Positions 1-13,401 of a DNA stretch of 64,000 bases are shown piece after piece. A program made the position numbers and the translations under genes. The first letter of the stretch is position 1, and every line of letters begins with the position of its first letter. The notes under the pieces are model-generated. The model was not told where the DNA came from and did not search any database. It worked only from the letters and a program-made list of their open reading frames with translations. The DNA comes from Heloderma charlesbogerti. Lineage: Eukaryota; Chordata; Lepidosauria; Squamata; Helodermatidae. The stretch is from the NCBI GenBank assembly GCA_026122225.1, contig JANEZZ010002878.1, forward strand, positions 1-64,000, in the 5' to 3' direction.

Positions 1-1248
1 TAGTTTCTTGTGTACATTATACTGCTCTGAGATACATGCCAATAAATCATTATTTTATGAGATAGAAAAGTAGGCCAGTGGAAGTCTTCATGTAAAATTC
101 AAAATGGGGGATACATTGGCCAAGCGATAATGTAAACACCGTGTAAAGTTCCACTGCCGGTAACTACCATTAATACAACAGTTATAGGACAAGAACTACA
201 TCAGGTTATGGTTATGGGAATTGACATATCTGTCAGGACTGCCTCCCAGCACTACTCAGTTGCACTGTTTTGATAGGGTCATTATGGTAACTAGACCCAG
301 CTGAACCTTACCTAACTTGGTACCAGCTCCTACTAGCCTTTCTTAAGAAAGGTGGAAAAGGCTACTAGCAGGCAAGTCAACAGACACTTCCAGACAACAG
401 AAACTTTTTATCAACACACCTGTCTACACATACTCGTCAATGACCTAAGAAAAATGAACCAACCCTCTTCCAATTTCTGATCTGTTTGCATGACCAAGTG
501 ACAAGAAAATGCATCAGAGTGCCACAGTACCTGCAAGAGGAACCACACACAGCACTGCGGGTGAGTAAGAGGATGCATACGGTAGCCAAGGGGGGTTTCC
601 TCTGCACATTTAGTCTACTGTTTTTATTTTGTGGATTGTCTGTGTGCAATGTACCAGCCCTGGAGGGGTAGCGAAGAAATGGTGCCTTCGACAGATTTCT
701 ATGGTCATAGTAAAATGCTGTACTTGTACGTGTTTGCGTGGCAAGTGACTTACTTCTACAAACTGTGATAAAATACACTGCATTTGAGCATCTGATGTCT
801 CTATGCATTTCTTGGAGCAACTTCACCGTTAAGCCAAAGCATACAAAAGGATATTTAGAGCCACAAACATAAGGTCATTGTCATCTCGTTAACTTGAATC
901 AACCACAATCCTCCAGTTAGAAAGCAGTATACAGGTAATGGGGACACTCTAAAAAAATCGCGTCCCTTTTAAATCTCCAGAACAGCTCAATAGTGCTCCA
1001 ACACTGAATAGAATTTTTTTAGCTGTATGAAAGTCGAATTCAGGGCCCTCCTTGGAGATGAGCATTTGAGAAGGTTAAAGAGAGATCTGCTATTCTTTGG
1101 GACAAGTTTTGCCTTCTAAAAGAGAAATAACGATTTATGCTACAAAGAGAATAAAAAGTTGCAGTGCTTCCTGAAGCTGAAACGCTCCTAACACCACCAT
1201 GGAGATCCAACATGAGGTGTGCTGCACAATTCTCAGGGAGATTAATGG

Positions 1249-1303
1249 TGAATGAGTGAGCCAAACAATAAAATGAGTGAATGAGTGAGCCAAACAATAA
1301 AAG
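1249..1303. repeat. Two-copy tandem duplication (about 26-28 bp)
   Basis: The unit GTGAATGAGTGAGCCAAACA plus AATAAAA occurs twice in tandem, differing only at the junction. Confidence 0.75.
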
Positions 1304-4244
1304 AGACTGAACCTCAGAGCTTGAAACCAGGAGTTAAAACAAAACAGGTTTGGTGAACATCACAGATCAGGTAATTAAAAAAAAAAATTCAATGCCCTTA
1401 TAAAAATATCTCTACCCAGCTGAATTACACAAAGAATTAAACAAAGACCAAGATGCAGTAGGAGAAATGTTTTCTCAAGCTGTGAAATCATTAAGCATTT
1501 GAATGTCTCTTGCCCTTGCAGACCAATTCAGCTCCTGTCGAGGGAGTAATAATGAGATGGCTGATGACAGGAATCCATTCAGGCATGCACTGCAGGCTCA
1601 GCTCTTAACACTTTGTTCTACAAGAAGGGCACCATCACGATTGAAGCAAAAGCTGCGGCTTTACAACTGTGTTCACTAGCAGAGGTTTTTGGTATATCTG
1701 CAGCACTCCAAAGCTTCTCTCTTCAAGTAAAATTTTACGTCCCATTTGGAAGGGAACATGAAATTAATGTGGGTGTGGGTGTTAATAAAAGGACATATAG
1801 GCGGTCTTGGGTATGTGTCAAATGCAGAGATTAAGGGAGGGTGAACTGCATGCAAGCTTGACTCCTTTTAAAATTCCAGGGGAAAATTAATAGTTGCACT
1901 GAGATGTGCGTTACAATGAGACAGATATAACCTTTCTCTTCCCACTTCAGTGACATAAAGCAAACTATCTCCAGCAACAACTGGCATCCTCCACCCTCTC
2001 CCAACCCCACCTCCATCCTTACATGCTTTCAGCTTGCAGTCTTAGCTTACTGCACCGCTATGGTTGTATTCCTACTGATGGTGCCCAGACACCTCAAGCA
2101 ATGCTGTCTTGTTTCAGTCTTCCAATGCCTTTGAGTGCTATATATCTTCAAGAGGAAGGGGAAGAGCAATGGTTCAATAATAAAACACCAGCTCTATGCA
2201 CAGAAAGCATTAGGAAAGAGTATTAGGCGATAGGGCTGGGGAAAAAACCTTTGCTTGAAACCGTGGGGAGACACTACACATCAAAGATGACAAGGCCAAG
2301 TTAAGACCAGCACTCATTATAAGGCAGCCACTTACCTGACTGCCTGTCCATCACTACACGCACAAGATTAGTAATGAAAGCTCTCTCCCTCCATTCTATC
2401 ATTACACAGTGCAGGAATCAGGTGGATGCACACTACCAGAGCACAAAACATACTGAAGTCCAAATGTAAGAACCCAGATCTCAGTTCCCAGCCCCATGTG
2501 CTGAACTGCCAGTTGTGCTCACCTTACTCAGTTCACAAGAGCTACTTAAAGTGACCGGTATTATCTTGTTAAAGCTCTTGCCCCGCAACACACATCTGTT
2601 TATTCAGATGGAGGAAGTAGACCTACTCTCAACAACCCTGCAAGGTTGCTAACACTTCCCCTGTCTGAACAGAAAATTCAGTTAGTATTTCCCCTAATTA
2701 AAACTAGGAGAGGGAGACATATGGCTTATCAGTATTAAAATTCACACATTCAAAAGCCAACCTTCATAACAATCCGACAGCAGGTCCAGCAGCAGAGGCT
2801 ATACAAGAACGATATTTGGATGGTTGGGTGGGGAGTTCATCCTTCACCTCTCATCCCAGGTCAGAGGCTGTATTTTCAAGAAACCAGATCAATTTGTGCA
2901 TAGGAGAATTCAGAGCACGTTCAAGGAAAACAATAGCTGAACAATATTACTTATATAGGTGGAATATTGCTGGTCCCCGGTAAAGTGGAGCAGTCAACCC
3001 AAAAGGCAGACTTTTCACAAACAACCTCAAAATATGACACAGAGAGCCAATTGTTCACAAAACAAGCATGCAGAAAAGGCACAGATTTATACAAAGGTTT
3101 AGCAGTGCCCTAAGGGCCAGACAATATGCATCCTTCACTATCAGAATAGGCTAGCGTTTCTGAACCAGATGTGATCAGAAGGATTTTGCTGCTCTTGTGA
3201 AGCTTAAACCAGTATACCAAGAGAGCACTGGTTAGGGCAAAGGATGGGATATAAGGCTCTAAGGAATTGCAAGTAATAGCCAGGGTAACAGACTAATAAC
3301 CAAGGCAGTGACAGGCAATGAGAGAGTAGGCCTGAAGCTAGTTGAGAGTCATACACAATCCAGTAGAATTCAGGGACTAAGATTCCCCCATGAGTTGGAC
3401 TATAACACATCTGGGGGGCACCAGGTTGGAGAAGGCTGTGTTAGCCGGCGATTCAACAAGCCACAGGACAAGGTGGCATAAACCGAGGCCAGACAGAACA
3501 CACCGCTAAATGAAGGATCTCTAGGATAGAGTTCAGTGACAGGGCTTTTAATATTTTGCCCAGCATGCCAGTATTAAGTGCAGTTATGCATCTTCCTACA
3601 TGTTGTAACTACTGCCAAGATAGACCTTCTTTTTTCTGAACTGTGTGCACAGGAGTCCTAAAATGCCAGCATTGTTAGCCCTCCCAACTGAGTACAGTAC
3701 AAAGAAAAACTCCAGCAGAAATTCTTCTGAGAATAAAAAACTATTTCGAAGAGCATTTCTCTTGAGATTATGCTGCCTGAACAATAGCCAGAAATGGAGA
3801 AAAAAACTATGTGTGGGCCCTATCATATCTCCCACGTTTCTTTTAAGTAAAGAAGAAACTTGGGAGATATCATGAGGGCATATAAATAATACAATTCCAT
3901 TTCTCAGCTGAAGACAGAAATTGAAAAAGCAAGCTGCTCATATGAAACGATGAATGCCTGCTATGAACAAAGCAGATTCTAGAGAAATGTAATAAGAATC
4001 AACTGTAGGCAAAAAGGCAGTAACTGCAATGTACTGTGGATTTTTCCCTTGCCTAGTTTTCAATATCATATAAGCACTTTTGAAAATAAATATTTGGGGC
4101 AGTTGCCACCTACACCTTGCTTTACTTGCCGGAGATGCTTCAGCTCTTCCTCCTTAAGAAATACTCTTAAAGTGCTAGTAGCCACAACAGTGCTACATTA
4201 AAATAGCTCAGGCATCTTAATTTAGTTGCTCAATTGGGTCTTGC

Positions 4245-4363
4245 CATCTTAAATTGTTTTTAGCAGTTTGACATTGTTTTAACTTTTTTGTATGTTTTAA
4301 GCCCTGTTGCAAGATGACTTGAGTCTTGTTCGGGGAAAGGCATCTAATAAATAAATAAAAATT
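4245..4363 (+). mobile_element. L2-like LINE 3' tail
   Basis: The stretch ends in TTTTAAGCCCTGTTGCAAGA, a degraded TTGAG(T/C)CTTG segment and (AATA)n. This is the typical untranslated tail of L2-type LINEs in reptiles and resembles the tails near 31830 and 38500. Confidence 0.5.
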
Positions 4364-4365
4364 AT

Positions 4366-4486
4366 CCAATCTGGTGCCCTCCAGATGTTTTGGACTTCAA
4401 CTCCCATCAGCCCCAGCCAGTATGGCCAATTGTTGCTCTGAGAGTTGTAGTTCAAAACAACTGGAGGGCATCAGGCTGGGGATGGC
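4366..4486. mobile_element. Foldback MITE (CTGGTGCCCTCCAGATG family)
   Basis: The two halves are inverted copies: CTGGTGCCCTCCAGATG at the left and CAACTGGAGGGCATCAGG at the right, with CAACTCCCATCAG and GAGAGTTGTAGTT inside. Relatives occur at 13559-13675, 55416-55550 and 56919-57599, and a right-hand half is near 3411-3440. Confidence 0.75.
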
Positions 4487-7400
4487 GGCAACAGCTTTAT
4501 GCTGTGGAGCTTGCCTGCAACACCCAATGCTGAGCAGTTAAGAGTTTGCCACTCAGGTGCTTGCCCAAGGGGAACTGCCCTTTGCTCCAGGCAAGTGGCA
4601 ACTGCAACAGCATCATCAAGCAGTCTAATAAGCAGCCCTGCCAGTTAGCATTCTACCTTTCTGCATGACAATCCCAACGTTCCGCCGTGCTTTCAACAGG
4701 CCATTCTGAGAAATCACACCTTAAAGAGGACTGAGCAATACTATATTAACTGGACACAAAAGAGAACTATGTAGTTGAACAGTCTCACATCATATAGGTA
4801 TGAATGTTATAGATAAGGCAACTTACTCAGTGTATGTTCCCAATGGCTTTGTCTGTTGCACCAAGCATTATCTGTTGAGCCCAGCCCTCAAACAAAATAT
4901 TATCAGCTAAGCAGCATTCAGCCATGCAGGAGCTTTTAAATGGTTCTGGAGTTACAAAGCTAGTAGGCAGTCCCCCAATACAACACAAATCATTAACTTT
5001 TTCGCCCAGACGGTGGGGAACAATCACGCGTTCATTAGGCTACAAAGGGAGTAGCCTCTCACAACTGGACAGGGATCTACACATTTTGGCTTGCCTTAGT
5101 AGCCCAGTCATTATTTGCATCTCTACTAGCCCTGCTCCTTTCCCAAGTCCAATGGTGCATAGAGGATTAGGGTTGGGGTTGGTCTCTCACTTTGCCCCAT
5201 GGCTTTGTAGACACTCAGAAGCAGCAAGAGAGATTCTTAATACCTCCAAATGTCTGCAAAACCCTATACAACTGACCCCTCCATGACTTCTCTGAGTATG
5301 TAAGAGAAGTCAGGAGGAGGTATGAAGTCTTTTTCTCTCGCATAACTGGCATGAGAAAGAGGGGGGGAAATCACTTTGTGGAAGGAAGACCGGGGGGGGG
5401 GGTGTTCCAGGTATCCAGGATTAGGTGGAGACCAAAATAATATTTATGGTTACCACTGGCTATCTGGCAATTTAATCTGTAGATCCTTGTAAACTAGACT
5501 ATTTCCATTTCATATTTGGGGGGGGAGGTTTTCCAAGGCTTCAAAGTGATTTTTTTTACATAATAGAGGGAAAAGATATTTTGAACTTGAGCAATTGCTA
5601 ACAACGTATTCAGAATGCAATTATATTTGACAGTTTAATGTCAAATGCCATTCCTTAGATAAAACTCTCAGCAGTTCCCAGAAGGCAGGGTCAATGCCTC
5701 CTCAGAATTCCTGCAAGTTCTCACATACACAATTTCTGGAGAGTCGATGTTGACACTGATCCTATATGAATTATATTAGCTCCTGTCAGAAGTGTTTGCA
5801 CGGCCAATAACCACAGCAATTGATGCAAACAATTAATGCAGAGCCATATGGGAAAGCTTTCCATTAACAAAAACGTACATACTACCAACAGAAAGGGACA
5901 AGCATCAGTGGTAGTCTCATTCCAGAGGAGAATGTGACACTAGTAATGTCACTTGCTTGAGAGATCTTGGAGTGCCAGAAGTGGACCGCTAACTAGTTTC
6001 TACTCAGTCAGTATGAACCCTTTATATGGGGAAATCTTAATTTCCTAGACTCTTAGCTCACTCCCAGAGCTTGGGGGAGGTGGGGGGAAACAAGGTATTC
6101 CAAACAGCAGAAGTCCTGTTCTCAAGCAACTTCCCTTGGCATGGGATGTAGTTTGTTTTATGAAGAGTAGATCACAGGCTGATAGTGTAGTGAGCTCCTC
6201 TACCTGTTTCACAATTCCACATCCTTCCCATTATTCAAGTCTGGCTTGGAGTGCCCCAAATACTTCAATTTAAAATTCGGAGTACCTGACGGGCTTCTCC
6301 CACTCATTAGAATAGCAGCTCTCATGTGAATCCTATCTAATGTCGATCCGCTCCCTTCAATGCAGCTTCTTCTCAAGTGGGCCCATGATGCAGGGAGCAT
6401 CAACTACTCCACTGCTTCTATGAAAAAATTGATAAGGTCTGGGCCTCCTTTCTGTAAGGAGATCTCAGGATTGGTAACAGGGTAGAGAAGATAGTGGTAC
6501 ATGTTCTCATAACACCAGAGCAGATATTATAAGGCTGGTAATACAGTGAGGAAAAGTTAAACTTCTTACAAGGATCCTTAAAGCAAGAATACCACTCTTG
6601 TTTCCTTTGGATCAGTAGCATTGTGTCAGATATTCCCAAACTGACAGTCATGCCAAAAGTTTCATACAGCATGTATCCCAAGGGCAAACAATGAGATTCC
6701 TATGAATCAAGGTACTGTTGCTAGCCAAAGGGACCTCAGCTACTGCGCTCTATCAAAATGCTATTGTGTCACTGCAGCAGGAAAAACGTAACTGGCAAGC
6801 ACTCCAAAACTCCAAAGCACTCTAATTTGGAGTTAACAGCTACTGTTAACATTTTTACCTAAAAAAGCATACAACAAGCAAGCCACAGAACTATCACTCT
6901 CAGAAAGTTTATACTGAATAGAAATTTTAAAAACTCATTAAGCATACGGTGATCCCATCCTGCAAGAGGAACTATTCGTGTTAAGACCAACTGCTAGGTT
7001 TCCATGCTGTCAGAAATGCAACACTAGATGCTGTGCCCCAGGAGCCAACATGTCAAGTTCTTCACTTAATGCTTTCTAAATTTTCAACAGAGTTCCCACA
7101 GTAGCTTTTGCTGTTAGGATGCGATCAACAGAGCCATTTCTGAATGACAGCAGAGCTGAATCAGCCTGCCCAATACTTATGTATCAGGCAAACACAATGC
7201 TGACCCCCATTTTGACCGCTCCTAGTCCAGATGGACTAACAGCAAGAGCAGCTCAATAATGTCAGTGTCTGTCTCAGCTACTGTTATGTCAAACCCGCAC
7301 ACCATCAAGAAATTCTTCTTTGAAATACTTCCTGTTGTATTTCCTGTGCTGATACTCCGGTCGCTGGTTTCATAGCAGCATCAAATACCTATGTACAAAA

Positions 7401-9298
7401 TGGGTACAAATAATGAACTGTTAGCAGAGAAAGCAGGACACTTGTCCCGTCATTTTGATCTTTAGGAGGAAAAAAAATTACCAGGATTTAAGAATATACA
7501 AAGGTATATTCTAGAAGTTCACTAATATGAGTAGCAGCATTTGAAACTTTTTCATTTTCTTTTCCTATTTTTCCACATCCAAAGGCGTAACAATAAGTTG
7601 AACTGCAATTTCCAAGTTTTATGGGAACATTTTTATTGGTTTACAGTTATATGAATACTTAGGTTTTCCTTTTGAAGCCAATTTTGATTTGATACATACA
7701 ATGTCTGGCCTGAGCACATTTAAAAAATGCAGGTCAAATGGTTTGCTGTGTTCTCAAGGGTCAGATTTTGGGAAACACAACATTATAGTTCCAAAACAGA
7801 AATGTGTTCTGTCATTCATCTCCCCGTTTCTTAGAATGTGCTCATTTACTATGACAGGAGATCAGTAGCCAGAAGATATTTCGTCCATTTCTATTGAGGA
7901 AATGCCCAAGGACAAACTTGACTTTCTCATTCTAAATTCTTCCTCTACTAACAATCTGCCTTAGAACCACCTTTTTGGTACTCAATTTGCCATTCATAAA
8001 TGTTTGTCCCACCGCGCAAATTATGTTAATCTTTCTTGAACACTGTGCAGACAACCTGCATTAACCTTGTATGTAGCAACTCCCAGAGCTTAGAAAATCT
8101 AGTTTTGGCACAGACAGACATGAGCATCAGACAACTGTACCAACAGCAAGACATCCTCTGAAAAACAACCAGTGGGCAGCCCCAACTAGAATTTGTTTTA
8201 AGCAATTCAAGCAAAAAACAATGCTACCCAATACTACTAATTAAAAACACAGGAAATGCATGAAAAGGCCTTCAAAATTTTCATTGAGTTACTCCCTTCT
8301 CCTGAATTTATGAAAGGCTCCAAAAAAAGAACAAAATGTTACTGAAGCTGGTAGTTCATTACCTGAATTTTTCCTGCAACGACAGATTACAGAAGACGTT
8401 GTCTGCAGAAATAGATTGATTGCCTTTTTCAGAATAAGTGGAGCACCACAGTAACAAATCTGTAGTTCTGCTGAGTGTGTTAATTACAAGAGACCAGAAT
8501 TTGCAAAACTACAGCCCCAAGATGTATTTGCTTTGGAGACCTAAATATTGAACAAACTATTCACGCTTCTTCTAACTTCTAAATACTTCCCCACCAAAGA
8601 GAGGAAAACAGATCCTCAACCAATGTCTTCTGAAATGAATGGAGGGTGGTTTGAAAGGAGGCTAAAGAGAAACACCGTCTTTCTCCCCTTCCATGAGAAG
8701 CAACATCATGACGTATGTCCACCTTCAGTACGTTAACCAATCAAGTTCTTGATGATTTTGTGTAGAACCTTGATTATGCTCCAAGACTAAGAAAAAGCTA
8801 ACTGGAGGCTCAAGACAGCAATGCTGTAATCAACCGGTATTTGCTTCACTCTAGGAAAAAGCACATACCTTAAAAAAAACCCTTTTAAAGTTGTGCAAAA
8901 AGAGATGAGAGATGGCTTAGATTGATCAGAAAATCACCCTAGCTACCAATGTAAATTACACTGTAAATGCCAGAATCTGGGAGTGGCAGGGGGAGCATCT
9001 CGGACAAATTACTGGCTTCACAACTTACAATAAATGAGCCAGTTTTAAAATAACTGTACACTTTCTAAGAATGTTTTAAAGTTGGATGAAATAAACCATC
9101 AAAACAATACCAGTAAAACAGAACAGAATCACAGAGTACTTGCCAGTGGTTACCACACAAAAACTCATGCACATGCCTGAACTACAAACATACTAAAATA
9201 GAAGACTGGTCTGGTTCCCAGAGTTCACAACCCAACAACAAACCTTCGGTTCTCTTCCTGGGTTGTTTCTTGTTAACAACTGACAGTTATGGTGCAAG

Positions 9299-9395
9299 GT
9301 TCACATGTAACAACAACCCATAATTCAACAACCACCAACAATTCAATGACAACCCATATTTAACCCATACTCCCCGACGTCATTACATGTGAACC
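9299..9395. mobile_element. Short MITE with 13-bp perfect terminal inverted repeats
   Basis: GGTTCACATGTAA at 9299-9311 and TTACATGTGAACC at 9383-9395 are perfect inverse copies around an AC-rich centre rich in CAACAACC. The superfamily is not clear and no target duplication was identified. Confidence 0.55.
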
Positions 9396-10011
9396 AGGTC
9401 TCAGTATCCTTATGAGCAAGGGACACAGGTGCTTATTAAAGTCCTATTTTAGTGACATCTAGGGATGATGTATCTATTTGGAAACTAGTGCAATAAAATC
9501 ACTTCCTGTCTCATTAATTTTTGCATAGCTATTAATAAAGACAGTCACAGTGTGATAATTTTTGTTAAGGTTTAGTAGAATAATCACAGAAGTTTCATTC
9601 AATTAAATCTGCATAACAGATGAAACTATAGTTCTCAGGGAAAAGTATACTTTCTTTAGTTTTAGATGATGCATCATGTTTCAGCAGCCATAATCCTAGA
9701 AGAGACATTCCCCTTTTCTCTCTCATGTGGGGCAGAGGGGAACCTACATTCACCCACACAGCTAAAACATTTTTTTCAGTAAGCCTCAAGCTCATATGCT
9801 CTGCCCTCCCCCAGCATGGAGAAGTTTGGAAGCTTTTGCTTCCAATCGCAGCTTGTTGTGACATCTGAACCCGGACAAACTGGTTGTTCCTAACTATGAT
9901 TTAGGGAAACAAGCCAAGTTCAAACTAAAATTTATAAAGTGGCTCATTTCAACATAATTAAGATTAACCTCAGTTTAGGGTTCAGGAATAAAGCTAAACT
10001 ACAGTTAATCT

Positions 10012-13000
10012 CTCCTTCATGGATCACTGCCTTGTTGTGGCAAAGGGGCTTGCGTAACTCAGTGAAGCCATAAGCTATGCCGTGCAGGGCCACCCAAGAT
10101 GGACAGGTCATGGTGGAGAGTTCTGACAAAATGTGGTCCACTGGAGAAGGAAATGGCAACCCACTCCAGTATTCTTGCCAAGAAAACCCCATGGAATGTA
10201 TCACAAGACTAAAAGATATGACGCCGGAAGATGAGCCCCTCAGGTCGGAAGATGTCCAATATACTATTGGGGAAGAGCAGAGGGAATTTCCAAGTAGCGT
10301 CAGAAAGAGTGAAGCGGCTGGGCCAGAGCCGAAAGGACACTCAGTTGTGGATGTGTCTGGTGGTGAAAAGAAAATCCGATGCTGTAAAGAACAATATTGT
10401 TTAGGAACATGGAATGTCAGATCAATGAATCAAGGTAAGCTGGAGGTGGACAAACATGAGATGGCAAGACTGAACATTGACAACTTGGGAATCAGCGAAC
10501 TAAAATGGACAAGCATGAGCGAATTTAATTCAGGTGACCTTTAATTCAGGTATCTACTACTGTGGGCAAGAATCCCTTAGAAGAAATCCAGTAGCACTCA
10601 TGGTCAACAAAAGGGTGGGAAAAGCAGTACTGGGGTACAATCTCAAAAACGACAGAATAATCTCAGTATGAATCCAAGGCAAACCATTCAACATCACAGT
10701 AATTCAAGCCTATGCCCCAACCACTGATGCTGAAGAAGCTGAGGTTGATCGGTTCTATGAAGACCTACAACACCTTCTAGAACTAACACCAAAAAAAGAT
10801 GTCCTCTTCATCATAGGGGATTGGAATGCTAATGTAGGAAGTCAAGAAATCACCGGGATAACAGGCAAGCATGTCCTTGGTGTACAAAATGAAGCAGGAC
10901 AAAGGCTAATAGAGTTTTGCCAAGAGAACATGCTGATCATAGCAAACACTCTTTTCCAACAGCACAAGAGGCGACTCTACACATGGACATCACCAGATGG
11001 TCAATGTCGAAATCAGATTGATTATGTCCTTTGCAGCCAAAGATGGAGAAGCTCTATGCAGTCAGTCAAAACAAGACCTGGAGCTGACTGTGGCTCAGAT
11101 CATGAGCTTCTTATCGCAAAATTTCGGCTGAAATTGAAGAACGTCGGGAAAACCACTAAACCATTCAGGTATGACCTAAATCATATCCCTTATGAATATA
11201 CAATGGAGGTGACAAATAGATTTCAGGGATTAGACCTGATAGACAGAGTGCCTGAGGAACTATGGACGGAGGTCCGTAACATTGTTCAGGAGGCAGCAAC
11301 GAAATCCATCCCAAAGAAAAAGAAATGCAAGAAAGCCAAGTGGCTGTCTGATAAGGCTTTACAAGGAGCTGATGAAAGAAGGGAAGTGAAAAGCAAGGGA
11401 GAAAGGGGAAGATATATCCAACTGAATGCAGAGTTCCAGAAAATAGCAAGGAGAAACAGGAATGCCTTCTTAAATGAACAATGCAAAGAAAATGAAGAAA
11501 ACAATAGAATGGGAAAGACTAGAGATCTCTTCAAGAAAATCGGAGATCTCAAGGGAATGTTTTGTGCAAAGACGGGCATGATAAAGGACCAAGAAGGCAG
11601 GGAGCTAACAGAAGCAGATGAGATTAAGAAGAAGTGGCAAGAATAACACAGAAGAACTATACAAGAAAGATCTGAATGTCCCTGATAGCCATGATAGTGC
11701 GGTCACTGAACTTGAGCTGGACATCCTAGAGGGTGAAGTCAAGTGGGCCTTAGGAAGCATTAGTAACAACAAAGCTAGTGGAAATGACAGTATTCCAGTT
11801 GAGCTATTTAAAATCCTAAAAGATGACGCTGTTAAAGTGCTGCACTCAATATGCCAACACATTTGGAACACTCAACAGTGGCCACAAGACAGGAAAAGGT
11901 CAGTTTACATTCCAATTCCAAAGAAGGGCAATGCCAAAGAGTGTTCAAACTACCGTACAATTGCACTCATTTCACATGCCAGCAAGGTGATGCTCAAAAT
12001 CCTACAAGCTAGGCTTCAGCAGTATGTGAACCGAGAACTACCAGAAGTACAAGCTGGGTTCCAAAGAGGCAGAGGAACTAGAGATCAACCCGCCAACATT
12101 CACTGGATCATGGAGAAAGCAAGAGAATTCCAGAAAAACGTCTATTTCTGCTTCATTGACTACGCTAAAGCCTTTGATTGTGTGGATCACAACAAACTGT
12201 GGCAAATTCTGAAAGAGATGGGAGTACCAGACCACCTTACCTGTCTCCTGAGAAACCTGTACGAGGGTCAAGAAGCAACAGTAAGAACCAGAGATGGAAC
12301 AACCGATTGGTTCAAAATTGGGAAAGGAGTGCGACAAGGCTGCATATTGTCGCACTGCTCATTTAACTTATATGCAGAGTACATCATGAGAAATGCCAGA
12401 TTGGATGAATCACTGGTCAGAATTAAGATTGCCGGGAGAATTATCAACAACTTCAGATATGCAGACGATACCACCCTAATGGCAGAAAGCAAAGAGGATC
12501 TCAAGAGCCTCTAATTGAGGGTGAAAGTGGGGAGCGCAAAAGCTGGTTTAACTCAACATTAACAAAACGAAGATCATGGCATCTGGCCCCATCACCTCCT
12601 GGCATATAGAAGGGGAAGAAATGGAAGCAGTGACAGATTTTATTTTCTTGGGCTCCAAGATCACCGCAGACGGTGACTGTAGCCATGAAATTAAAAGACG
12701 CTTGCTCCTTGGGAGGAAAGCTATGGCAAACCTAGACAGCATAGTAAGAAGCAGAGACATCACCTTGCCGACAAAGGTTCGTATAATCAAAGCTATGGTT
12801 TTCCCAGTAGCAACATATGGCTGTGAGAGCTGGACTATAAGGAAGGCTGAGCGCCGAAGAATCGATGCTTTCCAACTGTGGTGCTGGAGAAGACTCTTAC
12901 GAGTCCCCTGGACTGCAAGGAAGTCAAATCAGTCCATCCTAAAGGAAATCAACCCTGACTGCTCATTGGAAGGACAGATACTGAAGCCAAAGCTCAAATA

Positions 13001-13224
13001 TTTTGGCCACCTAATGCGAAGAGAAAACTCCCTGGAAAAGACCCTGATGCTGGGAAGGATTGAAAGCAAAAGGAGAAGGGGACGACAGAGGATGAGATGG
13101 CTAGATAGCATCACCGATGCAATGAATATGAACTTGAGCACACTCCGGGAGAGAGCGGAGGACAGGAAGGCCTGGCGTGCTATGGTCCATGGGGTCACGA
13201 AGAGTCGGACACGACTGAACAACA
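10012..13224 (+). mobile_element. Full-length BovB (RTE-clade) LINE with 11-bp target-site duplication
   Basis: The 3.2-kb element is bounded by identical ACAGTTAATCT copies at 10001-10011 and 13225-13235. It begins with the conserved 5' segment ATGGATCACTGCCTTGTTGT and ends with the BovB tail GAGTCGGACACGACTGAAC followed by AAC repeats. Full length with intact target duplication indicates insertion by target-primed reverse transcription and no later truncation. The coding region is described separately and is broken. Confidence 0.95.
10395..13224 (+). pseudogene. BovB endonuclease/reverse transcriptase ORF, broken
   Basis: The frame starts with an apurinic-endonuclease-like domain (LGTWNVRSMNQGKLEVD and ISELKWT, about 10400-10510). 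It continues through APTTDAEEAEVD and GDWNANVGSQ to the SDH motif in GSDHELL (about 11092-11112). The reverse transcriptase follows (FIDYAKAFDCVDH near 12150; YADD at 12458-12469), then a C-terminal region with YGCESWTIRKAE and RRLLRVPWTARKS. Breaks include a small local duplication of TTTAATTCAGGT near 10530-10550 with frameshift and stop, a TGA at about 10668 (probable CGA decay), a frame change near 11640, and a TAA near 12512. The protein would nick DNA and reverse transcribe its own RNA in the nucleus, but this copy cannot encode it intact. Confidence 0.92.
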
Positions 13225-13401
13225 ACAGTTAATCTAAAATGGAAGCAGAAGCTTCTGATCATTCCTTGCGGCAGAACCAGATGAAGAGAGGTAAGGGGAG
13301 ACTGCACAAGCCTGAGCCTTACTACAGCTCTTCATCATAACACTAAACCGTGGACTACTGTTATATGCAACCACAGCATGTAAGTGTATTTCAGTGTACT
13401 T

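Noticed and set aside
7210..7385. Exon-like minus-strand stretch with a possible AG acceptor near 7390 and a 50-codon frame
   Set aside because: The composition looked coding at first, but three frames compete, none gives a known protein, and a frame of that length is expected by chance. It does not match any GNAI2 exon.
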